Assembly: GCF_028693135.1 (NCBI RefSeq)
Contig: NZ_JAQUVZ010000005.1
Coordinates: 92,831-156,830, forward strand
DNA: 64,000 nucleotides
Direction: 5' to 3'
Origin: Methanosarcina sp.
GTDB lineage: Archaea > Halobacteriota > Methanosarcinia > Methanosarcinales > Methanosarcinaceae
A program made the position numbers and the translations under genes. Below are positions 1 to 7,938 of the stretch, piece after piece. Below the pieces are notes generated by a model, which did not search any database, was not told where the DNA came from, and worked only from the letters and a program-made list of their open reading frames with translations. Every line of letters starts with the position of its first letter. Position 1 is the stretch's first letter.

Positions 1-1
1 A

Positions 2-1087
2 TTTTTATCTACCCCAGAAGTGGTAGATTATGCAAATAACAATTCATCTGGAGTACAATTACCTAGAGTTAATTTTCAGAAATTATCTAACTGTACCGTT
101 CCTCTTCCTCCACTTGCTGAACAGCATCGCATCGTTTCAGCGATTGAAGCACTTTTCGCCCGTCTGGACGCAACAAATGAGAAGCTTGACAGGGTGCCGG
201 GAATTTTGAAGAAGTTCAGGCAATCGGTGCTTGCGGCTGCGTGTGATGGAAGATTAACGGAGGCATGGAGAGAAGAAAATAAACAAAAATTGGGATGCAC
301 AGATTTCTTGAATATCTTACCCATTGAAAATTTTGACGCTTATGCGCCAAGCGACTATGATCCAATAATTCCACAATCGATACCTGAAGAATGGAAGTTG
401 TCTAGATGCCATAATCTCTGTGACAACAATAGAGCAGTGACTTACGGAGTCATAAAACTTGGACAGCCCGTTGAAGATGGAATTCCAACATTACGCTCAT
501 CTGATGTTCGCTGGTTAAAAATCGATAAAAATCACGTTAAGTGTATATCTCCAGAGATTGCATCGAATTATTCTCGTACCTTTTTAAAAGGTGGGGAAAT
601 TCTAGTAACTGTTCGAGGTACATTAGGAGGAGTTGCTGTTGTTCCCCAAGATATGGCTGGATTTAATATTTCACGGGAAGTCGCAGTCATTCCATTAATA
701 AGTGGATTAAATAGTCATTTCTTTAGTTACACTATCGCATCCAAATGGAGTCAAAATTGGCTTTCGGAAATGACAAAAGGTGTTGCATATACGGGTATCA
801 ACATCAAAGATTTGAAAAATTTACCCTTGCCTGTTCCCCCTCTCCCTGAACAACATGAGATAGTCAAGCGTGTTGATGCCCTCTTTGCCTTTACTGACTC
901 AATTGAAGCAAAAGTTGCAGCGGCAAGAGAAAAAACTGAAAAACTCAGACAATCCATTCTTGCAAAGGTATTTTCTGGTGAACTTGTTGAGATAGAGGCT
1001 GAGATTGCAAGAAGGGAAGGCAGGGATTATGAGACGGCGAAGGTTTTGATTGAAAAAATAAAAGCAGGGAAAGGGAAAAAAGAGTAG
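2..1087 (+). CDS. hsdS: Type I restriction-modification specificity subunit (HsdS), 5' end outside the window
   Basis: This is the DNA-recognition subunit of a type I restriction-modification enzyme; it binds HsdM/HsdR and sets the target sequence. The reading frame is open to the left edge, so the first target-recognition domain is mostly missing. What remains is the end of TRD1 with the PLPPLAEQHRIV motif, the central coiled-coil spacer (EALFARLDATNEKLD onward), a full TRD2 (GVIKLGQPV through TGINIKDLKNL), and the second conserved repeat PVPPLPEQHEIV with a C-terminal helix. The duplicated PLPPL/PVPPL-xEQH motifs are diagnostic of HsdS. hsdM and hsdR are not in the window and would lie to the left. 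A GTG at position 20 is internal and is not the real start. Confidence 0.93.
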   Translation, partial: FLSTPEVVDYANNNSSGVQLPRVNFQKLSNCTVPLPPLAEQHRIVSAIEALFARLDATNEKLDRVPGILKKFRQSVLAAACDGRLTEAWREENKQKLGCTDFLNILPIENFDAYAPSDYDPIIPQSIPEEWKLSRCHNLCDNNRAVTYGVIKLGQPVEDGIPTLRSSDVRWLKIDKNHVKCISPEIASNYSRTFLKGGEILVTVRGTLGGVAVVPQDMAGFNISREVAVIPLISGLNSHFFSYTIASKWSQNWLSEMTKGVAYTGINIKDLKNLPLPVPPLPEQHEIVKRVDALFAFTDSIEAKVAAAREKTEKLRQSILAKVFSGELVEIEAEIARREGRDYETAKVLIEKIKAGKGKKE

Positions 1088-1142
1088 AAAAGATAATATG
1101 TGTTCATTGGTCATCGGTTAAGGAATTTTCTTACCTGTATGC

Positions 1143-1200
1143 TATCGATTTTAGAGCAAAAATTAATCTCAAATTTTGAACACCGAAACTAAAATCGATA
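1143..1200. repeat. 12-bp perfect inverted repeat downstream of hsdS
   Basis: TATCGATTTTAG at 1143-1154 is repeated as its exact reverse complement at 1189-1200, with 34 bases between. It lies 56 bases after the hsdS stop inside the otherwise gene-free stretch 1088-1501. It could be a transcription-end hairpin, a small mobile-element end or a recombination site. The rest of 1088-1501 is AT-rich and I see nothing else in it. Confidence 0.6.
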
Positions 1201-1501
1201 CCTTGTTCCAACTTCATACCAATATATGTTTTTGAGAGATTTTGTGGAAATTGGGCAATTTATCATGATTCCTCTCTTAACCGAAGACGCATGAATATGT
1301 GTTTTGTATTCAGTCTCTTTTCTTCTTTTTCAGATAAGAGAAACTACTTCATGGCCGTTCAATTTCTCGGAATTCAAAAACTATAACTATACAGATTTCC
1401 AGATCAAAAATTCAAATTTAAATTATTTGAACAAATTTAAGTAATATTTATCCCACATGAAAGCCATATTGAGTTCAAAATAAGGATTTTCTTGAATATT
1501 T

Positions 1502-2155
1502 TTGGTGATTATTTTGCAAGTAGACTCATATGAGCCATATCATATAGGCAGTAAATTGAATCCAGCAACAAATTTTGATATTCTAAAATCCAGATTAAAA
1601 GAAAAATTAGGAGCTGCTGGATATTCAACAAAAAGTGAATCTCAGGATGAAGAGAGCTATTTAATCAAGAATCCGATAGAGATCTTGGCAACTAAAAAAA
1701 ATACAAAGATTGAATTCAACAAAATAGCGCAAGCACTCAATGTTATTGGTACAAAGCCAGAAGATGTGTCAGAAATATTCAAAGAAATTATGAATATGTT
1801 AATTGATTTAGAATATGAAATTGAAAATTTGGTTGTAATTTTCGAAGTTCTTGCAACAATTATCGTAAAAGCAGATGACAAACCTCTTAACGTTCTAAAT
1901 CAGACTGTGAGCATAGACAGTAACTCGTTTCCTGTTAAAGATGTGCATAACTGGGGTGTAACTGGTATTCGACTAGGTGGAGAAAATAGTTTGAAGAATA
2001 CTTTTTTTAGTGTAATGATTGAGCCAAATCCTACAAGCCAAAATACTAAATTTAGAGCAAAACTGCAGTATCAATCAAGAGAAATGGAGAATGTGCAAAC
2101 ATTTTTTGAGAGTCTGGATTTGAAGATTATTACTTTGATGAAACAATTAGGATAA
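1502..2155 (+). CDS. Unknown protein, first gene of a HEPN-containing three-gene cassette
   Basis: I do not recognise this protein of about 217 residues. It looks soluble, with no signal peptide or membrane segment. The N-terminal third is helical and charged, a hydrophobic stretch around residues 105-125 (LVVIFEVLATIIV) looks like a buried strand-helix, and the C-terminal half is beta-rich. The listed start is TTG. A second TTG at 1514 follows a GGTGATT Shine-Dalgarno motif at 1504-1510 and is an equally good or better start, giving about 213 residues. The next gene begins 4 bases after its stop, so the two are surely co-transcribed. Its position behind a restriction system suggests, but does not show, a defence-related role. 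Confidence 0.7.
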   Translation: MVIILQVDSYEPYHIGSKLNPATNFDILKSRLKEKLGAAGYSTKSESQDEESYLIKNPIEILATKKNTKIEFNKIAQALNVIGTKPEDVSEIFKEIMNMLIDLEYEIENLVVIFEVLATIIVKADDKPLNVLNQTVSIDSNSFPVKDVHNWGVTGIRLGGENSLKNTFFSVMIEPNPTSQNTKFRAKLQYQSREMENVQTFFESLDLKIITLMKQLG

Positions 2156-2159
2156 GAGC

Positions 2160-2780
2160 ATGTATTCGACTGATATTGCAACGAATAATAACTTTCGCAA
2201 AAAATCACGCATTAATACTTTAGATGTCGCACAAAATGTTTTCGGCACGTGCTTAACTGAAAGTGCTTCCACTTATTCCACAGATTTTACAGAATATAGT
2301 CCAATATCTTTCAAAGATGAAATGAAAGAGTATTTATTACCTCTAAAACAATTAATTAGCCTTATAAAGCCTCACGAGGATCCTAATACTTCTGCTTACG
2401 AAAGTTCTACTATATCTAATTCATTAAATTCTGTAAGTGTCAGTCCAGAAATAAAAGAGATAAAGAATAAATATTTCAATAGATTTTTGAATGAAATATT
2501 GTCTGAAATATATTTCCAGCTAACTAAATTTGAGCAAAAAGATAATGTTGAGATAAGTGTGCAAATCTCTAGAGACTTAGAAGTTCCAGATTGGAACGAA
2601 TTTGTTATTACTATAAAATTACTTTCAATGGATTATATAAGTTATGAAAGATTTTTTGAGTTATGGAAAGAGATAGATGAAAGTGTAAGAGAAAGAATAT
2701 ATTTAATTAGAGATGTGGATAAAGAGGTTCTCGAAAAATACGGAAAACCTGTAATTGTGTTAGAAGAAGCTGAAAATTAA
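2160..2780 (+). CDS. Unknown protein, second gene of the HEPN-containing cassette
   Basis: This protein of 206 residues is not one I recognise. The first 90 residues are polar and rich in Ser, Thr and Asn and are likely flexible. From about residue 95 to the end it is a compact alpha/beta domain containing a short WNEFVITIKLLS strand and the helical segment ERFFELWKEIDESVRERI. There is no signal peptide and no transmembrane helix. The ATG lies 4 bases after the preceding stop, preceded by AGGATAAG, and the next gene starts 21 bases after its stop, so the three genes form one operon. Base composition is AT-rich like the neighbouring cassette genes, in contrast to the richer codon use of core genes farther right. 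Confidence 0.68.
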   Translation: MYSTDIATNNNFRKKSRINTLDVAQNVFGTCLTESASTYSTDFTEYSPISFKDEMKEYLLPLKQLISLIKPHEDPNTSAYESSTISNSLNSVSVSPEIKEIKNKYFNRFLNEILSEIYFQLTKFEQKDNVEISVQISRDLEVPDWNEFVITIKLLSMDYISYERFFELWKEIDESVRERIYLIRDVDKEVLEKYGKPVIVLEEAEN

Positions 2781-2801
2781 ACTTTATCATTCTTGATTTA
2801 C

Positions 2802-3158
2802 ATGCCTTTTGATCCCTGCCTTCTCCTGAGTTTGTCCTCTGCATTATCCGAAGATCCAAACTATGAGGATGAGTCAAAGTACAGGACGTCCATAAGTCGG
2901 GCTTATTATGCAGCTTTTTTAGTTACAAGAAGCTATCTGGAATCTGCAGGTTACAATTTTCCTCCTGATTCTAATGTGCACAAAAAAGTAATTGACTATA
3001 TGAAGAACAAAAATTCCTTTATAAGTAATCTCCTTTTTAGTCTAAGAGATAGAAGAAACAATGCAGATTATAATCTGGATGCTCAAATTAAAAAAGGGAT
3101 TACTATTTCTTCAATAAAGTCTGCACAAATGGTAATAGATGAAATTCGTAAATTGTGA
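2802..3158 (+). CDS. HEPN-domain-like small protein (UPF0332-type)
   Basis: About 118 residues, all alpha-helical. The pattern SISRAYYAAFLVTRSYLE near the N terminus followed by LRDRRNNADY near residue 87 fits the UPF0332/COG1895 branch of HEPN domains, in which an RxxADY motif takes the place of the usual RxxxxH RNase motif. HEPN proteins serve as toxins, as RNases in defence systems or as partners of minimal nucleotidyltransferases. No nucleotidyltransferase gene is adjacent; instead two unknown genes precede it in the same operon. I chose the ATG at 2802 over an upstream TTG at 2793. With the catalytic histidine absent, nuclease activity is uncertain. Confidence 0.75.
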   Translation: MPFDPCLLLSLSSALSEDPNYEDESKYRTSISRAYYAAFLVTRSYLESAGYNFPPDSNVHKKVIDYMKNKNSFISNLLFSLRDRRNNADYNLDAQIKKGITISSIKSAQMVIDEIRKL

Positions 3159-3241
3159 TATTGAAATGATTTTTTCCAGATACTTTATCAAGAAAAGCCT
3201 CCAAAAAATAGAAAAATAGTTTTACATGGCTTTTATGTATT

Positions 3242-4162
3242 TCAAATATTTAATACTTCCACATTTTCTTTATGAGCTATATTTCTTGCAATGACTCCAC
3301 GATGGCACATGTTTATATCTGCTTCAAAACACATTAATGCAACACGGTGGTTTTGGCTTAATTCCACTATTTTATCCAGAAGTTTGGGGTTTTCTTTTAT
3401 TGTGGTTTTCTCGTAGTCCTCAAACAGTTTTTCATAATCTTTGAGGGTAGTAAGGTCTTTTCTTTTTTCTCCTTCTATCCCAAGTTCGGGGATGTGGAGA
3501 TATTGAATTCCTGAATTTTCGAGGTAACCTTTAAGCTTATTTTTTGTGAAATTGAACTTCATACTGAAGGGGTTTTTCCTGACATCTACAAGAATATCTA
3601 TGGCATTCTGGATTAAGACATTAAGGAAAAAGTCGATGTCTCTTCCTTCATATCCTATAGTGAAGAGGCCGGGCTCTTGACCAGGTTCTTGTTTTTTCTC
3701 TTCTTGAGGGTGAAGAAGTTTACTTTTTACCGTATAATCAGGAAACTTTCGGTATACGTATGCCATAATTTCTTTATCAGAATCAAACTTCCCAGCAACT
3801 CTTTTTATTTTCAGAGTTACCTTCGGGTTCATGCCTTTTAGGAATGTCTTCCCTTTTTCAGTTAATTCAAACCGTTTTTCCTGTTCGATAATATAGCCCT
3901 CTTTTTGCAGGCTGGAGATATCAGTATAGCATACGTTGGAAAAAGGTCCGTAACTGTAAGGGAAAAAATTATAGAATTTTATTAGCTTGTCAATTTTTTC
4001 CATATGAGCTAATAAAAAAAGACTCTTCATTATCATGAACCTGGAAGACAAGTCTCGTTCGTGGAGTTTGTCTATGGTGTAAAGAAGAGCTCTTTGTTTG
4101 TGGTTCAGGTTTTTCATTAAATTACCATCAATCTCTTTGTTTATATGCCAGAATATGTTCAT
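3242..4162 (-). CDS. DUF488 protein with an N-terminal Panacea-like domain
   Basis: The C-terminal half, from about residue 165, is a DUF488 domain: LFTIGYEGRDIDFFLNVL, LVDVRKNPFSMKFNFTK and the cysteine motif CFEADINMCHRG are its hallmarks. The N-terminal 105 residues (RALLYTIDKLHERDL, the YSYGPFS turn, SLQKEGYI) resemble Panacea/DUF4065 antitoxin-type domains, and a winged-helix-like ELTEKGKTFLKGM segment links the two. The exact biochemical role of DUF488 is not known to me. A second ATG 45 bases downstream (residue 16) could be the true start. It stands alone, convergent with the HEPN cassette. DUF488 proteins are often encoded near phage or defence genes, which suits this neighbourhood, but that is inference. 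Confidence 0.82.
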   Translation of the reverse strand: MNIFWHINKEIDGNLMKNLNHKQRALLYTIDKLHERDLSSRFMIMKSLFLLAHMEKIDKLIKFYNFFPYSYGPFSNVCYTDISSLQKEGYIIEQEKRFELTEKGKTFLKGMNPKVTLKIKRVAGKFDSDKEIMAYVYRKFPDYTVKSKLLHPQEEKKQEPGQEPGLFTIGYEGRDIDFFLNVLIQNAIDILVDVRKNPFSMKFNFTKNKLKGYLENSGIQYLHIPELGIEGEKRKDLTTLKDYEKLFEDYEKTTIKENPKLLDKIVELSQNHRVALMCFEADINMCHRGVIARNIAHKENVEVLNI

Positions 4163-4300
4163 TTAACGCTTTTATAGATAACCTTTTTACTTCAGCAAGT
4201 CCGTTTGATTTTTCAGCCCATATTCTCTTCTATATCGGCCATAGCAATTTTAGTTTTTATTAGAAAATGAGACATATGTCATAGAGCAGAATTTAACAAA

Positions 4301-4370
4301 ATTTAGGGAAATGCCGGTCTCCTTCGTCGGCCGGTGAGAACCCCGGTACCCAAAAAACAATCCAAAAAAA
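4301..4370. repeat. Intergenic hairpin repeat, copy 1
   Basis: The core CTCCTTCGTCGGCCGGTGA recurs at 4788 and 6242. The core can fold into a GC-rich hairpin and is followed by AAC/CCCGG and an A-rich run. It lies in the gene-free stretch 4163-4923. Confidence 0.75.
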
Positions 4371-4422
4371 CGCACCGATTTCTCCAGTCCACCAGTTACA
4401 CAACCGCGCCAGCATATTCTTC

Positions 4423-4605
4423 TTAACGACACTCTTCTCCCCACCCCCCTTCAAGCAGCCAGTACCACAACGGCACATACCTTATCCTCTTACCATCAAC
4501 AAGCTCCTCATCAAAAACATCCGATGTGATGATAGTTCCCTCTTTCATCTTGAAGTTCTTCATCCCGACCAGTAAGCCGTTTATCTCACGTTCCTGCTTA
4601 CATAT
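4423..4605 (-). pseudogene. C-terminal remnant of an archaeal ATPase (COG1373/DUF4143-like)
   Basis: On the minus strand one frame reads about 60 residues containing EINGLLVGMKNFKMKEG, TIITSDVFDEELVDGK and VPLWYWLLEG before a TAA stop. This matches the end of the archaeal AAA ATPase family whose C terminus reads like LK-EGLIIT-D-EE-xxDGKxIxxVPLWKWLL. An in-frame stop lies directly upstream and no ATPase core is found, so it is a decayed 3' end. It sits between two copies of the intergenic repeat. The family assignment rests on pattern memory. Confidence 0.55.
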
Positions 4606-4619
4606 CTATCGAGTATAGT

Positions 4620-4643
4620 CGATAAAATTCGCTGATTTTATCG
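4620..4643. other. Perfect 9-bp hairpin
   Basis: CGATAAAAT at 4620-4628 and its reverse complement ATTTTATCG at 4635-4643 are separated by a six-base loop. It could be a terminator for the decayed ATPase locus or part of the repeat cluster. No other role is visible. Confidence 0.5.
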
Positions 4644-4767
4644 TGTATAGACGACAAATTTATGGGAGTCTATTTTGGGAAAAAAATAAAAATCGACCTG
4701 TAAAAACGAAGTAGAAAGTTGAAAAAAAGCCTTCGCAGTTTTAGAATTCAATCTCTTTTTCTTTTCA

Positions 4768-4840
4768 ATTTTACAGGAAAGGCTGGCCTCCTTCGTCGGC
4801 CGGTGAAAACCTCCGGACCCGAAAAGCAAAACGAAAAAAC
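4768..4840. repeat. Intergenic hairpin repeat, copy 2
   Basis: It contains GGAAAGGCTGGCCTCCTTCG, then TCGGCCGGTGA and an A-rich tail. The left part GGAAAGGCTGG is shared exactly with the copy at 6230. It lies about 80 bases upstream of the HEAT-repeat gene. Confidence 0.75.
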
Positions 4841-4923
4841 CCGGAAACAATATCTTTAATAAAAATCCCGCTCAACTATAATAAGGAAATAAAAAGGAAC
4901 ACAGGAAATTGTTGGTGGGAATC

Positions 4924-6042
4924 TTGGTAGACCAAGCAGGCATACACACTAAAACCTTTAGCTCAAGCTCAGATGAAAGAATCAATGCCTTAGAACAGTT
5001 CGGTGCCGGTTTTGAATCCCTCCCGGACCGACAGCAGGCTTTTGATGACCTTTTAAGGCTCTGTTCCGATAACGATGAAACTGTACGGGAAAAGGCAATT
5101 AATGTCCTTGAAGCCGTTTTTCCTCTCGTACCTGACAGGAAAAAATCCTGGGACGAACTTGCCGGGCTTGCAAAATCGGTTTCTGTGCCGGAAACCGTCA
5201 GATGGGAGGTTATCAACTTCCTTCCTTCAATCTTTCCGTACGTTACGGACATGAAACAGATCTGGACTGACCTGGTCGAAATAACTGCTTCTGAAGACAG
5301 CCTTGTGCAGGAAAAGGCAGCCTCTTATCTTGAAACGGTTTTCCCGGAACTTTCGGAAAAGGAGAGGGAAGAAGCCTGGAAAGACTTTATGGGGTTGATC
5401 GGAACAGAGAACCAGGCGACCTGGGAAGCTGTTGTTTTGTCCCTCGTTTCTTCATTTGCCCATGTCCCGGACAAAAGGAAGGCCTGGGACGAACTTCTCT
5501 GGTTAACCGGAAAAGAAAGCACTTACGCAAGAGAGCAAACGATGGAAGCTCTGATTTTGCTTTTTCCCTCCATGCCTGACAAAACAAAGGTCTGGGGTGA
5601 TTTTACAGCCCTTGCGGGGAGCAAGTATGAAAATGTCCGGGAAATGACCTCGGATGCACTGATTTTAGTATACCCCTACCAGGAAGACCGGGAGAAGGTC
5701 TGGGACGACCTGATCAGAATTGCACGAAAGGGAGACAACTATGTACGGGGAAGTGCGGCAGACATCCTGGCACGGATCTTTCACCAGCAGACCGATGGTG
5801 AAAAAGTTCGGGAGGACATCAAGAGCCTGACAGGGGAAAGATGTGACTATATTGTCCAGAGGGCTATGGAGGTGCTAGGGCATGACTTTCCCCAGCTTTT
5901 CGAAGCAGAAGACCCGATTAAGGAGCTTTACAAACTTGCAGCAGAAAAGGCTACGTATGCGCGATGGAAGGCTTCCGGCACAGCAGAAAAGGGGCCGGGG
6001 GCTTCCAGCAAAATAAGAAAAGAAGAAGAAGCTGAAAAGTAA
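4924..6042 (+). CDS. HEAT-repeat protein, short paralogue
   Basis: About 372 residues made almost entirely of HEAT-like helical repeats of roughly 37 residues. The recurring pattern is W-x-x-L-x-x-L-A, then D-x-x-VREKA, then a hydrophobic helix ending FPxxPDKxK. HEAT solenoids are protein-binding scaffolds; the partner is unknown. The N terminus (GIHTKTFS, SDERINA, QAFDDLLRLCSD) is closely similar to that of the 978-residue protein at 14421. Both genes share GTTGGTGRRAATY immediately before a TTG codon, so I place the start at TTG 4924 rather than the TTG at 4909. The C-terminal 25 residues are charged. No membrane segment or enzyme motif is visible. Confidence 0.85.
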   Translation: MVDQAGIHTKTFSSSSDERINALEQFGAGFESLPDRQQAFDDLLRLCSDNDETVREKAINVLEAVFPLVPDRKKSWDELAGLAKSVSVPETVRWEVINFLPSIFPYVTDMKQIWTDLVEITASEDSLVQEKAASYLETVFPELSEKEREEAWKDFMGLIGTENQATWEAVVLSLVSSFAHVPDKRKAWDELLWLTGKESTYAREQTMEALILLFPSMPDKTKVWGDFTALAGSKYENVREMTSDALILVYPYQEDREKVWDDLIRIARKGDNYVRGSAADILARIFHQQTDGEKVREDIKSLTGERCDYIVQRAMEVLGHDFPQLFEAEDPIKELYKLAAEKATYARWKASGTAEKGPGASSKIRKEEEAEK

Positions 6043-6227
6043 GGCTATAAAAGGTAGCGGAGGCAAAGGTTTCAAACAATTGAAATTTCCTGCCACACCG
6101 CTTATTTAATGATGATGTTTCAATGCCACTTATTCAATGATTATACTTTCAGTCCTGCAGTTGCACAACTGCTGCCAGCACGTCCTCGTCTACGATTAAC
6201 CTTGTGACATCTCTTTCTTTTTATTTG

Positions 6228-6290
6228 GAGGGAAAGGCTGGCCTCCTTCGTCGGCCGGTGAGAGTCCCGGTACCCAAAAACAAAAAACCT
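6228..6290. repeat. Intergenic hairpin repeat, copy 3
   Basis: GGAAAGGCTGGCCTCCTTCG at 6231-6250 continues into the same GGCCGGTGAGA and CCCGGTACCC as copy 1. It lies between the convergent HEAT gene and the 394-residue repeat gene, in the gene-free stretch 6043-6374. In that gap the minus strand also reads a short open tail ending LAAVVQLQD, a possible gene remnant too short to name. Confidence 0.75.
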
Positions 6291-6374
6291 TGAGGTTGCT
6301 TTGTTGATCTGAAAACAGTACTAAATATCATTCAAATATCATTCGGGAAACAAACCAACATAATTACCCTAGTT

Positions 6375-7559
6375 TCATAGACCTACCATATACGGAACAA
6401 GCGAAAAAAGCGCCTGAGCCCTCCGAGACTCGGATTTAATCCCGGTTGCCATCTCAAGGGCTTTTTCAAAAAGTTCATTTTTCCTTGTTTCATCCAGATG
6501 CAGAACAATAAATGAAAGGGCCTGGGGCCTCATGTCTTTATCTTTAAGGTTGGAAGCCAATTCAAGGGCTTCTTCTATAATTTCCTCTTTTCTTTGCCCT
6601 TTCAGGTGTGGGACAAGCAAAGAAAAAGACTGAACCCGTTGATATTCGGATTGAATCCCGGCTGCCATTTCAAGGGCTTTTTCCATAAGTCCCTCATTTC
6701 CGGAGCCTTCGAGATTCGGAACAAGCAAGGAAAGGATCTGGAATTTTGCATCCCCATATTGAATGTGGGGAGAGAAATCAAGGATATCTTCAATAATTTC
6801 TTCTCTGTCAGGCCCCTTCAGATGAGGGACAAGCGAAGAAAGGACTCTGGCTCTTTCGTCTTCATCCTGAATATTGGAGGTAGAATAAAGGGCTTTTTCA
6901 ATTAGTCTTACCTTTTCTGGCCCCTTCAGATACGGAACAAGCAGGGAAAGGGCCTGGGACCGTAAATCTCCGTATTGAATCCGGGAGGCAAAGTCAAGGG
7001 CTTTTTCCATAATTTCTTCTTTTCCGGACCCGGCTTCTAACTGCTCTAAATCCTGAACAGTACTGACAGTACCTTTTTTTGCTGTGAATTCTTCAAACAG
7101 CTTATTAAATTCTTCAAGCACTCTGGTTTTCTCACTTGAATTTTGGGTTATAAACTTGACCGAACCATCTTCGGCTCCCATCCTCTGTTCAGCCCTCATT
7201 CTCTGTATTAGCTCATCTTCGATAAAAGATGAAATTTCTTTAGCTAAATCCGGGTCTTTTTCAAACGAGTTTATAATTTTCCGGATTAAAACCTGCTTTA
7301 CCTCCGGGTCGGAGGGTGCAACTACCATATCTCCTGCGGCTTCTTTCAACTCAGGACTTTCTCTCGAACACAGTTTTTCCCACAACTTTTTCTTAACCGC
7401 CCAGACCTCAGGCCCTGCTTTTTTGCGAGCTTCTTCAGCCGCTTTTTTAGACCCGATAACCAGATAAGGGATTACAGGTTCGATAAGATCTGTTACTGTT
7501 TCTGTCAGTTGCCTGAGAATTACATCCTGTTGCCGCATTATTTCATCCTTCATTTCCAA
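6375..7559 (-). CDS. Tandem helical-repeat protein of unknown function
   Basis: 394 residues. From about residue 175 to the end there are six tandem repeats of about 37 residues with the pattern EKALxxASxIQ, then a charged turn, then RxQxLSLLVPxLKG. They look like a HEAT/ARM-type solenoid, different from that in the two HEAT proteins nearby. The N-terminal 170 residues hold a hydrophobic-charged helix (LIEPVIPYLVIGSKKAAEEARKK region) and a segment of the type seen in other multidomain archaeal and bacterial proteins, PELKEAAGDMVVAPSDPEVK followed by KDPDLAKEISSFI. There is no signal peptide. The repeats are similar at DNA level too, which suggests recent internal duplication. The function is unknown; a scaffold or sensor role is inference. 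Confidence 0.8.
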   Translation of the reverse strand: MEMKDEIMRQQDVILRQLTETVTDLIEPVIPYLVIGSKKAAEEARKKAGPEVWAVKKKLWEKLCSRESPELKEAAGDMVVAPSDPEVKQVLIRKIINSFEKDPDLAKEISSFIEDELIQRMRAEQRMGAEDGSVKFITQNSSEKTRVLEEFNKLFEEFTAKKGTVSTVQDLEQLEAGSGKEEIMEKALDFASRIQYGDLRSQALSLLVPYLKGPEKVRLIEKALYSTSNIQDEDERARVLSSLVPHLKGPDREEIIEDILDFSPHIQYGDAKFQILSLLVPNLEGSGNEGLMEKALEMAAGIQSEYQRVQSFSLLVPHLKGQRKEEIIEEALELASNLKDKDMRPQALSFIVLHLDETRKNELFEKALEMATGIKSESRRAQALFSLVPYMVGL

Positions 7560-7938
7560 AATGTTATGTTCTTCTCTGTTTGGTTAGTTCCAGAATAAAG
7601 TGATATCTGTAAATGTAATGTACGTACTGGAATAAATATAATTACAGATAAATACTTCGTTGGAAGCTTTAGAAAGCTCAGTATGATCTGTCTATAGTCT
7701 ATAAAATTACAATAGTATATAATTACAGACCGTTCGTACACTTTCCAGTGTATTAAGAGGTGATTGAGTATCCCTCTATTCAAAAAACAACCTGCGTTAT
7801 TCAAAAAACAACCTGCATTATTAAAAAAAGCCAACTTCTGCCATTAGGATCTTATATCTTGCCATTTAAAAGATAATCAGCAGTCTCTCAATAATATTTA
7901 AATAGGTTATTATATACAGCCTCAAGATATTATAAAAT
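7560..7938. promoter_or_regulatory. AT-rich divergent promoter region of the serpin and repeat-protein genes
   Basis: The gap lies between two divergently read genes. A TATA-like ATTTAAATAGG at about 7893-7903 lies some 36-46 bases upstream of the serpin ATG, which would give a short leader with no Shine-Dalgarno site. A 21-bp unit beginning TCAAAAAACAACCTGC occurs twice at 7780 and 7801. The promoter call is from pattern only. Confidence 0.35.

Noticed and set aside
4250..4850. Short open frames of 60-70 residues on the minus strand
   Set aside because: They run through the hairpin repeats and carry none of the believable residues; only the frame ending at 4423 has a recognisable protein pattern.
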